Below, piece after piece: positions 49,344-57,194 of a DNA stretch of 64,000 nucleotides (positions are counted from its first letter, which is position 1; each line of letters starts with the position of its first letter). The stretch is from FEN-1219 sp963817615 (lineage in GTDB: Bacteria; Pseudomonadota; Gammaproteobacteria; Steroidobacterales; Rariloculaceae). The stretch lies in the NCBI GenBank assembly GCA_963817615.1, contig CAWFPH010000002.1:1922001-1986000 (forward strand), read 5' to 3'. The translations under genes and the position numbers were made by a program. The notes below the pieces were generated by a model. The model ran no database searches. It was not told the origin of the DNA and was given only the letters and a program-made list of their open reading frames with translations.

Positions 49344-51017
49344 TCACAACCGCGCGATGTCCCGATCCTTCGTCTCCGGCAACCCGAACGCAAGCACGAG
49401 CGCACCGAAGCCGGCGACGATGACGGGGTACCAGAGCCCGAAATAGATATCGCCGGTGCCCGCGACCATCGCGAACGCGATCGCGGGCAGGAAGCCGCCG
49501 AACCACCCCGAGCCGATGTGATACGGCAGCGATAGCGCCGAGTAGCGGATCCGCGTGGGAAACACCTCGATGGCCATCGCGGCCATCGGTGCGTAAACCA
49601 TCGTCGAGAACGTCACCATCAAGAGGATCAGCAGCGTCACGAGCGGCACGTTCACGCGCGCAGGGTCCGCGCGCTCCGGATAGCCGGCGGCCGTAAGCGC
49701 CTGCTCGAGCCGCATCGTGAACGCGGCGCGCGCCCGAGAGAGCGCCTCGGCGCTCAGACCGCGGCCCTCGACGCTCTCGACGCGGCGGTCGCCGATCATG
49801 ATCGTCGCGAGGGCGCCGGCCGCTGCGTCTCGATTCGAATAGCTCACGCCGCGGCGTGCGAGCGTGCTCTTTGCGATGTCGCAAGACGTCACGAAGTCGG
49901 CCTGTCCCACGGGGTCGAACTGCAGCGAGCACTGCGCCGGGTCCGCGGTCACGGTGACGGGAGCGCTGCGCTGCGCGGCCGCAACGGCCGGGTTCGCGGC
50001 GCTCGTGAGCGCATGGAACAGCGGGAACGCGGTCAAGACCGACAGCACGGTGCCCGCGAGGATGATCGGCTTGCGGCCGACGCGGTCCGATAGCCAGCTC
50101 AAACCGACGTAGAGGAACACGCTGATCGCGGTCACGATCATCATCACGAACGTGACGGTGGCGCCGTCGACCTTCAAGATCTGCGTGAGGAAGAACTGCG
50201 AGTAGAAGTGCGCGGTGTAGAAGACGACGCCCTGCACGGACATCAGCGAGAACAGCACGAGCAGCACGAGCTTCAAGTTGCGCCAGACGAGGAACGACTC
50301 GCGCAGGGGCGCCTTCGAGTTGCGGCCTTCCTCGACCATACGTTTGAACAGCGGCGATTCCGCGAGCGTGAGCCGAATCCACAACGAGATCACGAGCAGG
50401 CCGATCGAGATCAGAAACGGCACCCGCCAGCCCCAGGCCTCGAACGCGGCCTCGCCGAAGGCCAAGCGCGCGACGTAGATCACGAGGAACGAAACGAACA
50501 GCGCGAAGCCCGCGGCCGTTTGGATCCAGCCGACGTACAGACCCCGGCGATGCGGCGGCGAATGCTCGGCCGCGTAGACGACGGCGCCGCCGTACTCGCC
50601 GCCGTATGCGAGGCCCTGGAGCATGCGCAGCGCGATCAGCGCGGCCGGGGCCGCGATGCCGACCGACGCGTACGACGGCAGCAGCCCGATTGCGAACGTG
50701 GACAGGCCCATGAGCGTGATCGTGACGATGAACGTCTTCTTGCGGCCCGTGGTGTCGCCCATGCGGCCGAAGAACAGCGCGCCGAGCGGCCGTACCGCGA
50801 AGCCTGCCGCAAACGTGAGCAGCGCGAAGATGAACGCGGCCGACTCGTTCACCGCCGCAAAGAAGTGCCGCGAGATGATCGGCGCGAGCGAGCCGAACAG
50901 GATGAAGTCGTAGGCCTCGAAGATCGTGCCGGCCGACGTGCCGAACACGATTCGCTTGAGGCTGCGCGCGCGCGCGTCGCTTCCGGGTGCGAGCGCTTCG
51001 GCCGTCTCGGTCGCCAC
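49344..51017 (-). CDS. MHS-family (metabolite:H+ symporter) MFS transporter
   Basis: A 557-residue 12-helix transporter: SAGTIFEAYDFILFGSLAPII in helix 1 and GRMGDTTGRKKTF after helix 2 are MHS signatures (KgtP, ShiA, PcaT relatives), as is FPTRIRYSALSLPYHIG. Uncommon is a ~115-residue hydrophilic insertion at about 340-455, between helices 9 and 10, with two Cys (363, 379) that would lie in the periplasm and could form a disulfide. Substrates of the family are organic acids and aromatic acids. It starts 9 bp after the dehydrogenase and ends the catabolic operon. Confidence 0.92.
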   Translation of the reverse strand: MATETAEALAPGSDARARSLKRIVFGTSAGTIFEAYDFILFGSLAPIISRHFFAAVNESAAFIFALLTFAAGFAVRPLGALFFGRMGDTTGRKKTFIVTITLMGLSTFAIGLLPSYASVGIAAPAALIALRMLQGLAYGGEYGGAVVYAAEHSPPHRRGLYVGWIQTAAGFALFVSFLVIYVARLAFGEAAFEAWGWRVPFLISIGLLVISLWIRLTLAESPLFKRMVEEGRNSKAPLRESFLVWRNLKLVLLVLFSLMSVQGVVFYTAHFYSQFFLTQILKVDGATVTFVMMIVTAISVFLYVGLSWLSDRVGRKPIILAGTVLSVLTAFPLFHALTSAANPAVAAAQRSAPVTVTADPAQCSLQFDPVGQADFVTSCDIAKSTLARRGVSYSNRDAAAGALATIMIGDRRVESVEGRGLSAEALSRARAAFTMRLEQALTAAGYPERADPARVNVPLVTLLILLMVTFSTMVYAPMAAMAIEVFPTRIRYSALSLPYHIGSGWFGGFLPAIAFAMVAGTGDIYFGLWYPVIVAGFGALVLAFGLPETKDRDIARL

Positions 51018-51026
51018 GGGCGCCGC

Positions 51027-51971
51027 CTACTTCCGCGCCGCGTCGGCGCCGGGCGCCGATTCGATGGGTGTGTCGTTCATTCGTTCCCAGCGCTTGACGA
51101 TGGCGGTGTTGTCCTCGTTTGCGCCGACCTCGTCGCGGCCTTCCGCGAACAGTCGGCGCACGAGGTCGATCACGGGCGTGGAGGCGTCGACCGCGTCGCT
51201 CAGGTCCGCCGCGATGCCGACGTCTTTCGCGAGCAGGCCGAGGGTGAAACCGGTCGCGAACTTCCGCGTGATCACATGGTCGGGAAAGCTCACGGCCGAG
51301 TGAAAGCTGCGGCCCGTCGACACGTTCAGCACCTCGGCCATCGTGCGCGGATCGAGCCCGAAGCGTTTGCCGACGATCAGCGCCTCGGCCGTCGCAGCGA
51401 ACGCGGTTGCCCCGACCGCGTTGTTCAGCGCCTTCATGGCATGTCCGCAGCCGAGCGAGCCGACGCGGATCAGCCGCTCGCCGAGCCGCTCGAGCACCGG
51501 CGTCGCGACGCTGAGCGCCTGCTCGTCGTCCGCGCCGATCATGATCGTGAGCGTGCCGGCCTCCGCGCGCGGCACGAGGCCCGACACCGGCGCGTCGATC
51601 AGCGCGATGCCGCGCTGTCGCAACCGTGCGCCGAGCTCGCGCGTGCCGACGGGGTCGGACGAGCTCATGTCGATGACCACTGCGCCCGGTTTCAACCCCG
51701 CGAGCGCGCCGTTCTCGACCGCGCCGCCGCCGAGCAGCACACTGGCGACCTCGCGGCCGGACGGCAGCATCGTGACGATCAGATCCGACGCGCGGCCGAG
51801 CGCCGCGGGATCGGGCGCCGCCGTGCCGCCGCACTCCGCGGCGAAGCGCTGCGCGCGCGCAGGGTCGGCGTCGTACGCCTGCAGGGTGTAGCCCGCCTTC
51901 AAGATGTTGCGGGCCATCGGCCAACCCATGTTGCCGATGCCGGCGAAGCCGACGCGCAGATTGTCGCTCAC
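51027..51971 (-). CDS. 3-hydroxyisobutyrate dehydrogenase-family NAD(P) oxidoreductase
   Basis: A 314-residue beta-hydroxyacid dehydrogenase: Rossmann GFAGIGNMGWPMA (8-20), substrate-binding DAPVSGLVPRAEAGTLTIMIG (126-146), and catalytic Lys180 in GHAMKALNNA. Relatives oxidise 3-hydroxyisobutyrate, tartronate semialdehyde or 4-hydroxybutyrate-type acids. It follows the carboxymuconolactone-decarboxylase family gene by 10 bp and precedes the MHS transporter by 9 bp, implying one operon that takes up and oxidises a hydroxyacid or ring-cleavage product. Confidence 0.92.
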   Translation of the reverse strand: MSDNLRVGFAGIGNMGWPMARNILKAGYTLQAYDADPARAQRFAAECGGTAAPDPAALGRASDLIVTMLPSGREVASVLLGGGAVENGALAGLKPGAVVIDMSSSDPVGTRELGARLRQRGIALIDAPVSGLVPRAEAGTLTIMIGADDEQALSVATPVLERLGERLIRVGSLGCGHAMKALNNAVGATAFAATAEALIVGKRFGLDPRTMAEVLNVSTGRSFHSAVSFPDHVITRKFATGFTLGLLAKDVGIAADLSDAVDASTPVIDLVRRLFAEGRDEVGANEDNTAIVKRWERMNDTPIESAPGADAARK

Positions 51972-51981
51972 GCTGCTCGCC

Positions 51982-52374
51982 TCAGAGCTTGTCGAGGTCC
52001 ACGCCCTGCGCCGCGAGCACTTCGGCCGCGTTGCGGATCGCGTCGACGCCGAGCGGCACGCCCGCGTACACCATCGTGTGCAACAGCAGCTCGCGGATCT
52101 CGAGCGGTTTCACGCCGTTCGCCAGCGCTCCTTGCACGTGCACACGCAGCTCGTGCGAGCGGCCCATCGCACAGAGCGCTGCGAGCGTGATCATGCTGCG
52201 CTCCCGCCGGGTGAGCCCGTCGCGCGACCAGGTCTCGCCGAAGCAGTACTGGCTCACGACGTCCTGCATCGGTGCGGTGAATGCGTTGGCTTGCGCGATC
52301 TGCCGGTCCGTGAATTCAGCGCCGAATATCTCGCGCCGTATTTGTACGCCGCGTTCCTTTGCGTCTGCCGCCAA
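51982..52374 (-). CDS. Carboxymuconolactone decarboxylase family protein
   Basis: A 130-residue AhpD-fold protein resembling PcaC: FTAPMQDVVSQYCFGETWSR, LTRRERSMITLAALCAMGRSHEL, and EIRELLLHTMVYAGVP, the helical core of gamma-carboxymuconolactone decarboxylases. The CxxC of AhpD peroxidases is absent, so a decarboxylase or lactone-processing role is more likely than a peroxidase one. TTG start at 52374 with GAGGGGG a few bases upstream. Second gene of the catabolic operon. Confidence 0.9.
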   Translation of the reverse strand: MAADAKERGVQIRREIFGAEFTDRQIAQANAFTAPMQDVVSQYCFGETWSRDGLTRRERSMITLAALCAMGRSHELRVHVQGALANGVKPLEIRELLLHTMVYAGVPLGVDAIRNAAEVLAAQGVDLDKL

Positions 52375-52483
52375 GATGGTCCCCCTCGATTGTGGCTACG
52401 CGGCCGATTGATCGTTGGTTCGATTGCGCCGGATCGACCGGCGGGCCGCGAGCCATCGCGCAAGCATAGCGTACCTGGGCGCG

Positions 52484-53347
52484 CTATGCGGCCTTCGCGC
52501 CCCGTCGCTTGAGCGGGGCGACCGCGATCTCGATGAGCTCGAGCCCGCCGGCCGAGCGCAATTCCGCGGGCTCGCCGGGTTGCAGGCGGACGGCGGAATG
52601 CACGCGCAGTGCGCGGTCGTCGATTTCACCGTCTCCCTCGAGCACGAACAGCAACCGTAGCGCGCCGCGCGGCGGCAGCGCCGCGAGCGAGCCTGCGTCG
52701 AGCCGGAGCGCACGAATCGAAAGCCCGCGTGGCGGAAATTCGCCGATCCGCCGCTCGAGCACGCCGGGCGCGGCCGTCGGCTCCCAAGGCAACGCGGTCG
52801 GCCGCATGACGACCGGCGCCTTGTAGGCGGGCTCGACGTATTCCAGCGGCGTGCCGGTCACGTGCTCCCAGAGCGCCTCGTACGCGTCTTGTCGCCTGCG
52901 GCCCTCACCGTCGCCGCGCACGTACAGGCCCTGCTCGAATGCGCCGACCTTGGCGAGCGCCTCGCGGGCCGCGTTCAGCCTATCGACGCCGATGAAGCCG
53001 CGGCCGCTCGCGCCGCCGAACTGCAGCAGCAGCACGATGCGGTCCGTGCCGCCTTGCTGCGGCCCGTACGCTACGCTCTCGGGGAAGTAGGCGATCTCGC
53101 CGGTCGAGACGAGCATGCCGCGGGCGATCGGGATAGAGCCCTCGAGACTGAACCGGATCTGGTCCCACGGGTGACGATGGCGCGGTGAGAAGAAATCGCT
53201 CGTCTCTTTCGCGAGCACGAGCATGTAGTTGTCCGCGCTTTCCTCGTCGCCCTCGAACAGGCGTTTGTGCGCGATCTTGTCGCCGCCCGCGCGCTGGCGC
53301 ACGAGGCTTTCACCCCAGGGCATCGCAGCCGTGTCGATCACGTCCAT
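52484..53347 (-). CDS. Cupin-fold protein, substrate unknown
   Basis: A 287-residue protein that reads as a double cupin. The first half has SPRHRHPWDQIRFSLEGSIPI with His residues placed as cupin metal ligands and GEIAYFPESVAYGPQ as the second motif. The second half has LRLLFVLEGDGEI and VRLQPGEPAEL but lacks the His, so probably only one metal site works. Bicupins include gentisate and other dioxygenases and sugar isomerases. It lies upstream of the carboxymuconolactone decarboxylase gene (109 bp), same strand, and is probably the first gene of that operon. Confidence 0.75.
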   Translation of the reverse strand: MDVIDTAAMPWGESLVRQRAGGDKIAHKRLFEGDEESADNYMLVLAKETSDFFSPRHRHPWDQIRFSLEGSIPIARGMLVSTGEIAYFPESVAYGPQQGGTDRIVLLLQFGGASGRGFIGVDRLNAAREALAKVGAFEQGLYVRGDGEGRRRQDAYEALWEHVTGTPLEYVEPAYKAPVVMRPTALPWEPTAAPGVLERRIGEFPPRGLSIRALRLDAGSLAALPPRGALRLLFVLEGDGEIDDRALRVHSAVRLQPGEPAELRSAGGLELIEIAVAPLKRRGAKAA

Positions 53348-53617
53348 TCGGTCTCTCGTCCGAGGCGCGCGGAGCGTCCTGAGCGGATGCGCTGGGCGCG
53401 TCGCGGGCGGCTCGATCCCGAGACTCTCGCAGCCGCGCTCGTTCGATGCAACTGGTGTCTGCGGCAACTGCAACGGCAGGCGCGGCCGCGCGCGCTCCCG
53501 CAATTGTGTCGACGTGAAGCTTCGGGGCGTGGCCGTGCAGAGCGCACGGCGTGAGCTCGTCGAATGGATGCGGCCGGCACGCGGCAGCGCACCCGCGCGC
53601 CGCGACGCCGCTCCGCG

Positions 53618-54001
53618 TCAGCAGCCCTGCGGCGGTTGCGACCACTCCCAGCCGTCGCTGGGACGATGCACCTCGCTCAGCAGCATCGGTACGTCGGCGG
53701 TGTCGTCCGCGCGTCGACCGGCCGTGACCGTGACCTGATCGCCGGCCTTGAGCGTGTCTTCCTCGATGCCCCTGATGTTGAGCTGCCGCGGGCTCAGCCA
53801 GACCGCCGTGTAAGTCGTGCCGTCGGCCGCTTTGATCGACAGCTGCACGTGCGGGTGGCTCCAGACGATTTGCTCGATCTTGCCCGACAGCGTGTAGCTC
53901 TTGCAGCGCTCGAAGCGCGGCGGATGGTGCGCAGCCGCCGAGCTCGCGACCCCGAGACCCGCCAGCGCCAGAAGCGTTGCAACGACCGGTTTGGATCTCA
54001 T
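53618..54001 (-). CDS. Exported small protein, DUF6152-like
   Basis: A 127-residue protein: signal peptide (VVATLLALAGLGVASSAAAHH) and a single OB-like beta domain, LSGKIEQIVWSHPHVQLSIK, followed by the VWLSPRQLNIRGI and LKAGDQVTVTAGRRADD motifs typical of DUF6152 proteins. The family lies in the periplasm and is of unknown function. AGGAGG eight bases before the ATG. The C-terminus ends in a Cys. The 270-bp gap between it and the cupin gene holds no gene I recognise. Confidence 0.85.
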   Translation of the reverse strand: MRSKPVVATLLALAGLGVASSAAAHHPPRFERCKSYTLSGKIEQIVWSHPHVQLSIKAADGTTYTAVWLSPRQLNIRGIEEDTLKAGDQVTVTAGRRADDTADVPMLLSEVHRPSDGWEWSQPPQGC

Positions 54002-54176
54002 CGAGAGTACCTCCTGTCGCAATGGGGAAGACGCAGTGTCGAGCCGTCAGTGTAGTCTCGTGGGAGCGCGGAGGGTACAGGCCCCGCCGATGCACGGGCG
54101 GGCGGGTTCGCCGCGGCTCGGGCTCGCCCGCCGGCTCTGTACCGTCGGGCTTCGCGCGCGCCGGCGCGGCGCGGCG

Positions 54177-54641
54177 TCACTGCACGCGATCTACGGCGCC
54201 GAGCGCGCGCAACGCCGTGCGCACGTGGGCCGCCTCCTGCGGACCGAGCAGCCGGTCGACCTCGTCGTGCGTGCGCGCCCAAATCGGCAGGGCGGCGGCG
54301 AGCAGCTTGCGGCCGGCGGTCGTGAGCACGAGCCGCTTGCCGCGGCGGTCTGCCGCGTCGACCGCCATGCGCACGAGGCCGCGCCGCTCGAGCGGCTTCA
54401 AGTTCGCGGTCAGCGTCGTGCGATCCATGCCGAGCACCGCCGCGACGGCGGCCATCGGCGGCGGCTCCGGGCGGTTCAGCGACATCAGCAGCGAGAATTG
54501 CCAGCTCGTGATGCCGGCCGGACGCAGCGCCGTATCGAAGCGCCGGGCGAGCGCGCGGGCCGCGCGCTGCGTCGCGAAGCAGAGGCAGTGATCTCGGACG
54601 TGGTGGGTCGTCTCGAACGGAATCGCGGCTCGGTTTGACAT
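54177..54641 (-). CDS. MarR-family transcriptional regulator
   Basis: A 154-residue winged-helix regulator. Helix-turn-helix at about 60-85 (MAAVAAVLGMDRTTLTANLKPLERRGLV) and the wing DAADRRGKRLVLT. A single Cys-x-Cys-type pair (HCLCF, 18-22) near the dimer region could sense redox or electrophiles (inference). Divergent from the ThiF-like gene with a shared regulatory region that holds a 12-bp palindrome, the form expected for a MarR operator. Its ATG lies five to seven bases from the -10, so the mRNA may be leaderless. Confidence 0.92.
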   Translation of the reverse strand: MSNRAAIPFETTHHVRDHCLCFATQRAARALARRFDTALRPAGITSWQFSLLMSLNRPEPPPMAAVAAVLGMDRTTLTANLKPLERRGLVRMAVDAADRRGKRLVLTTAGRKLLAAALPIWARTHDEVDRLLGPQEAAHVRTALRALGAVDRVQ

Positions 54642-54663
54642 GGCCCATTAATGTTGATATCAA
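54635..54663 (+). promoter_or_regulatory. Sigma-70-type promoter of the ThiF/propeller/MoaD operon
   Basis: TTGACA (54635-54640), a 17-base spacer and TATCAA (54658-54663). The -35 is perfect. The -10 lies inside the GTTGATATCAAC palindrome, so a bound MarR dimer would block it. The -35 also overlaps the MarR start codon. Confidence 0.7.
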
Positions 54664-54676
54664 CCTATTTAGTCAA
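54647..54676 (-). promoter_or_regulatory. Divergent promoter of the MarR gene
   Basis: On the minus strand TTGACT (54676-54671), an 18-base spacer and ATTAAT (54652-54647). The palindrome lies within the spacer, allowing autoregulation. The start codon at 54641 is five bases beyond the -10. Confidence 0.55.
54653..54664. promoter_or_regulatory. Predicted MarR operator, 12-bp perfect palindrome
   Basis: GTTGATATCAAC is a perfect palindrome in the 198-bp gap between the MarR gene and the E1-like gene. It overlaps the -10 of the rightward and the spacer of the leftward promoter. Confidence 0.7.
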
Positions 54677-54745
54677 GGGCGGCGTCGACGCGAACGTCCC
54701 GGTGGGCCGCCGCGTATGCACGCATCGCCGCGAAGGGAGATCACG

Positions 54746-54826
54746 ATGGTCGAATCGACCGCATTCGGTCGGCTGCCGCTGTTCGCCCGAGGGACCCTGC
54801 GGGAGAATGCAGCGGTTGTCGACTGA
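54746..54826 (+). CDS. Possible 26-residue leader peptide
   Basis: An ATG with AAGGGAG six bases upstream opens a 27-codon frame (MVESTAFGRLPLFARGTLRE plus six residues) that ends 13 bp before the ThiF-family start codon. The initiation site is better than that of the next gene. It may be a leader peptide that couples or attenuates translation, or a chance frame. No match to a known peptide. Confidence 0.35.
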   Translation: MVESTAFGRLPLFARGTLRENAAVVD

Positions 54827-54839
54827 GGGTGCTGCTTAC

Positions 54840-55934
54840 GTGACAGACGATCTCGCGCGCTATCACCGGCAGATCCTGCTCGCAGGTTTCGGCGAGCCGG
54901 GCCAGCGCAGGCTCGCCGAGTCGACCGCGGTCGTCATCGGCTGCGGTGCGCTCGGCGCATCGATCGCCGATACGCTCGCGCGCGCCGGTGTCGGGCGGCT
55001 CGTGCTGGTCGATCGCGACTTCGTGGAGCTCACGAACCTGCAGCGGCAAGTGCTCTACGATGAACGTGACGTCGAGGACGCGCTGCCGAAGGTCGAGGCC
55101 GCGAAGCGCAAGCTCGCGCGGATCAACTCGGATGTCGAGGTCACGGCGTTCGTGGACGATGTGAATGCCACGAACATCGAGCGGCTCGCCGCGGGTGCGC
55201 ACGTGCTGCTCGACGGCGTCGACAACTTCGAGACGCGCTACCTCGTGAACGACTACGCCGTGAAGCGAGGCATCCCCTACGTTTACGGTGGCGCAGTCGG
55301 CACCGTCGGCGCGGCATTCACGATCTTGCCGCATACGGCGCGGGGCGACGCGGCCTGGGAGGGCGGGGCGCAAACGGCTGCCACGCCGTGCCTGCGCTGT
55401 CTGTTCGAGGAGGCGCCGCCGCCCGGCACCGGCGCGACCTGCGACACGGTCGGCGTGATTGCGCCGGCCGCGACGATCGTCGCGAGCTTCGAGGCTTGCG
55501 AGGCGCTCAAGATCTTGACGCGCAATTTCGATCGAGTGTCGAGGACGCTCCTGACCTTCGACCTCTGGGCGAACACTGTGCGCCAGCTCGAGGTGACGCG
55601 CGCTTACGACGACGGCGACTGCCCCTGCTGCAAGCATCGCAGGTTCGAGTACCTCGACGGAACGCTCGGCTCGGGCACGACCGTGCTTTGCGGGCGCGAC
55701 GCCGTTCAGATCAGGCAACGCCGCGAAGCCGACGACGTCGATCTCGCGGAGATTGCCGGCCGTCTCGAGGCGCACGGCGACGTCAAGGTCAACGCGTTCA
55801 TGCTGCGGGCACGTCTGCTCGACCGCGGTCGACCGTACGAGATCACTCTGTTCCCGGACGGCCGCGCGATCGTGAAGGGCACGCACGAGCCGAACGTGGC
55901 GCGCGCGCTGTATGCGAAGTTCATAGGCTCTTGA
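54840..55934 (+). CDS. E1-like adenylyltransferase (ThiF/MoeB family)
   Basis: A 364-residue protein. Rossmann ATP site VIGCGALGAS (32-41), the Arg finger and core NLQRQVLYDERDVE, DGVDNFETRYLVND, catalytic Cys201 in GATCDTVGVI, and a zinc site from CLRC (184-187) and CPCC (261-264). Residues 275-364 (LCGRDAVQI... GRAIVKGTHE) form the extra C-terminal domain seen in Bacillus-type ThiF proteins. These enzymes adenylate the C-terminal Gly-Gly of ThiS/MoaD proteins; one such protein is encoded two genes downstream. GTG at 54840 chosen with GAGGGT upstream; an in-frame ATG at 54807 is possible. Confidence 0.9.
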   Translation: MTDDLARYHRQILLAGFGEPGQRRLAESTAVVIGCGALGASIADTLARAGVGRLVLVDRDFVELTNLQRQVLYDERDVEDALPKVEAAKRKLARINSDVEVTAFVDDVNATNIERLAAGAHVLLDGVDNFETRYLVNDYAVKRGIPYVYGGAVGTVGAAFTILPHTARGDAAWEGGAQTAATPCLRCLFEEAPPPGTGATCDTVGVIAPAATIVASFEACEALKILTRNFDRVSRTLLTFDLWANTVRQLEVTRAYDDGDCPCCKHRRFEYLDGTLGSGTTVLCGRDAVQIRQRREADDVDLAEIAGRLEAHGDVKVNAFMLRARLLDRGRPYEITLFPDGRAIVKGTHEPNVARALYAKFIGS

Positions 55935-56009
55935 GGCGGACCGCCGCGCGGCGCTCGACTCCTGACGCCAGCGGCTGCCGCCGTCGAAAAAAATCCAAGG
56001 AGAACGAAG

Positions 56010-57194
56010 ATGACCGGAGTTCGGGTTCTAGTCGGAACGAAGAAGGGTGCGTTCATTCTGACGGCGGACGGCCAGCGCAAGAGCTGGACCGTTTCGGGTC
56101 CGCATTTCGCGGGCTGGGAGGTCTATCATCTGAAGGGCTCTCCCGCCGATCCGAATCGGATCTACGCGTCGCAAACGAGCGGTTGGTTCGGCCAGATCAT
56201 TCAGCGTTCGGACGACGGCGGCAAAACGTGGGCGCCGCCCGCTTCGTCGCCGGCCGATCTCGTCGATGCAGCCACCGGCATGCCGAAGGGCGAGAGCAAC
56301 AAGTTCGCCTACGACACGTCCGATCGCGGCCGGCCGCTCACGACCCATCAGTGGTACGACGGCACGCAGCACCCGTGGGAGTTCAAGCGCGTTTGGCACA
56401 TCGAGCCGGCGGCGGCCGATCCGGACGTCGCCTACGCCGGCGTCGAGGACGCCGCGTTGTTCCGGACGACCGATGGCGGCCGCTCGTGGCATGAGCTCCC
56501 GGGCCTGCGCGGCCACGATTCCGGGCCGCGCTGGCAACCCGGCGCAGGCGGCATGTGCCTGCACACGATCGTGCTCGACCGGTTGAATCCCCAGCGAATC
56601 TTCGTCGCGATCTCGGCGGCCGGCGCGTTCCGCACGGACGACGGCGGCGAGACGTGGCGGCCGATCAACCGCGGGCTCAAATCGCAGTACATCCCGGATC
56701 CGACCGCCGAGGTCGGCCATTGCGTGCATCGGATCGCGATGCATCCGAAGCGCCCGAACGTGCTCTACATGCAAAAGCATTGGGACGTGATGCGCAGCGA
56801 CGACGCGGGCGACTCCTGGTACGAGATCAGCGACAATTTGCCGACCGACTTCGGCTTCGCGATCGACGTGCACGCGCACGAGCCCGATACGGTTTACGTG
56901 GTGCCGATCAAGAGCGACTCCGAGCATTATCCGCTCGACGGGAAGCTCCGCGTCTATCGCAGCCGCACCGGCGGCAACGATTGGGAGCCGCTGACGGAGG
57001 GTCTGCCGCAGCGCGATTGCTACGTGAACGTGCTGCGCGATGCGATGTGCGTCGATTCGCTCGACCCGTGCGGAGTCTATTTCGGCACGACCGGCGGTCA
57101 GGTCTACGGCTCCGCCGATGGCGGCGACAGCTGGGCGCCTATCGTCCGTGATCTGCCGAGCGTCCTGGCGGTCGAGGTGCAGTCGTTGTCATGA
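56010..57194 (+). CDS. Sialidase-fold beta-propeller with six Asp-box repeats
   Basis: A 394-residue protein without signal peptide or membrane segment. Six Asp-box (BNR) repeats are visible: SDDGGKTW, TTDGGRSW, TDDGGETW, SDDAGDSW, the degenerate TGGNDW, and SADGGDSW, spaced about 40-90 residues as in six-bladed exo-alpha-sialidase or VPS10-type propellers. The catalytic Arg triad and Tyr of sialidases are not evident, so an enzymatic sialidase function is not supported. It likely acts in the cytoplasm as a binding scaffold. AAGGAG eight bases before the ATG. It lies between the E1-like and the MoaD-like genes, with an ATGA overlap with the latter. Confidence 0.85.
   Translation: MTGVRVLVGTKKGAFILTADGQRKSWTVSGPHFAGWEVYHLKGSPADPNRIYASQTSGWFGQIIQRSDDGGKTWAPPASSPADLVDAATGMPKGESNKFAYDTSDRGRPLTTHQWYDGTQHPWEFKRVWHIEPAAADPDVAYAGVEDAALFRTTDGGRSWHELPGLRGHDSGPRWQPGAGGMCLHTIVLDRLNPQRIFVAISAAGAFRTDDGGETWRPINRGLKSQYIPDPTAEVGHCVHRIAMHPKRPNVLYMQKHWDVMRSDDAGDSWYEISDNLPTDFGFAIDVHAHEPDTVYVVPIKSDSEHYPLDGKLRVYRSRTGGNDWEPLTEGLPQRDCYVNVLRDAMCVDSLDPCGVYFGTTGGQVYGSADGGDSWAPIVRDLPSVLAVEVQSLS

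Noticed and set aside
53267..53554. Plus-strand frame between the cupin and DUF6152-like genes
   Set aside because: Starts antisense to the cupin gene, Arg/Ala-biased and without ribosome site.
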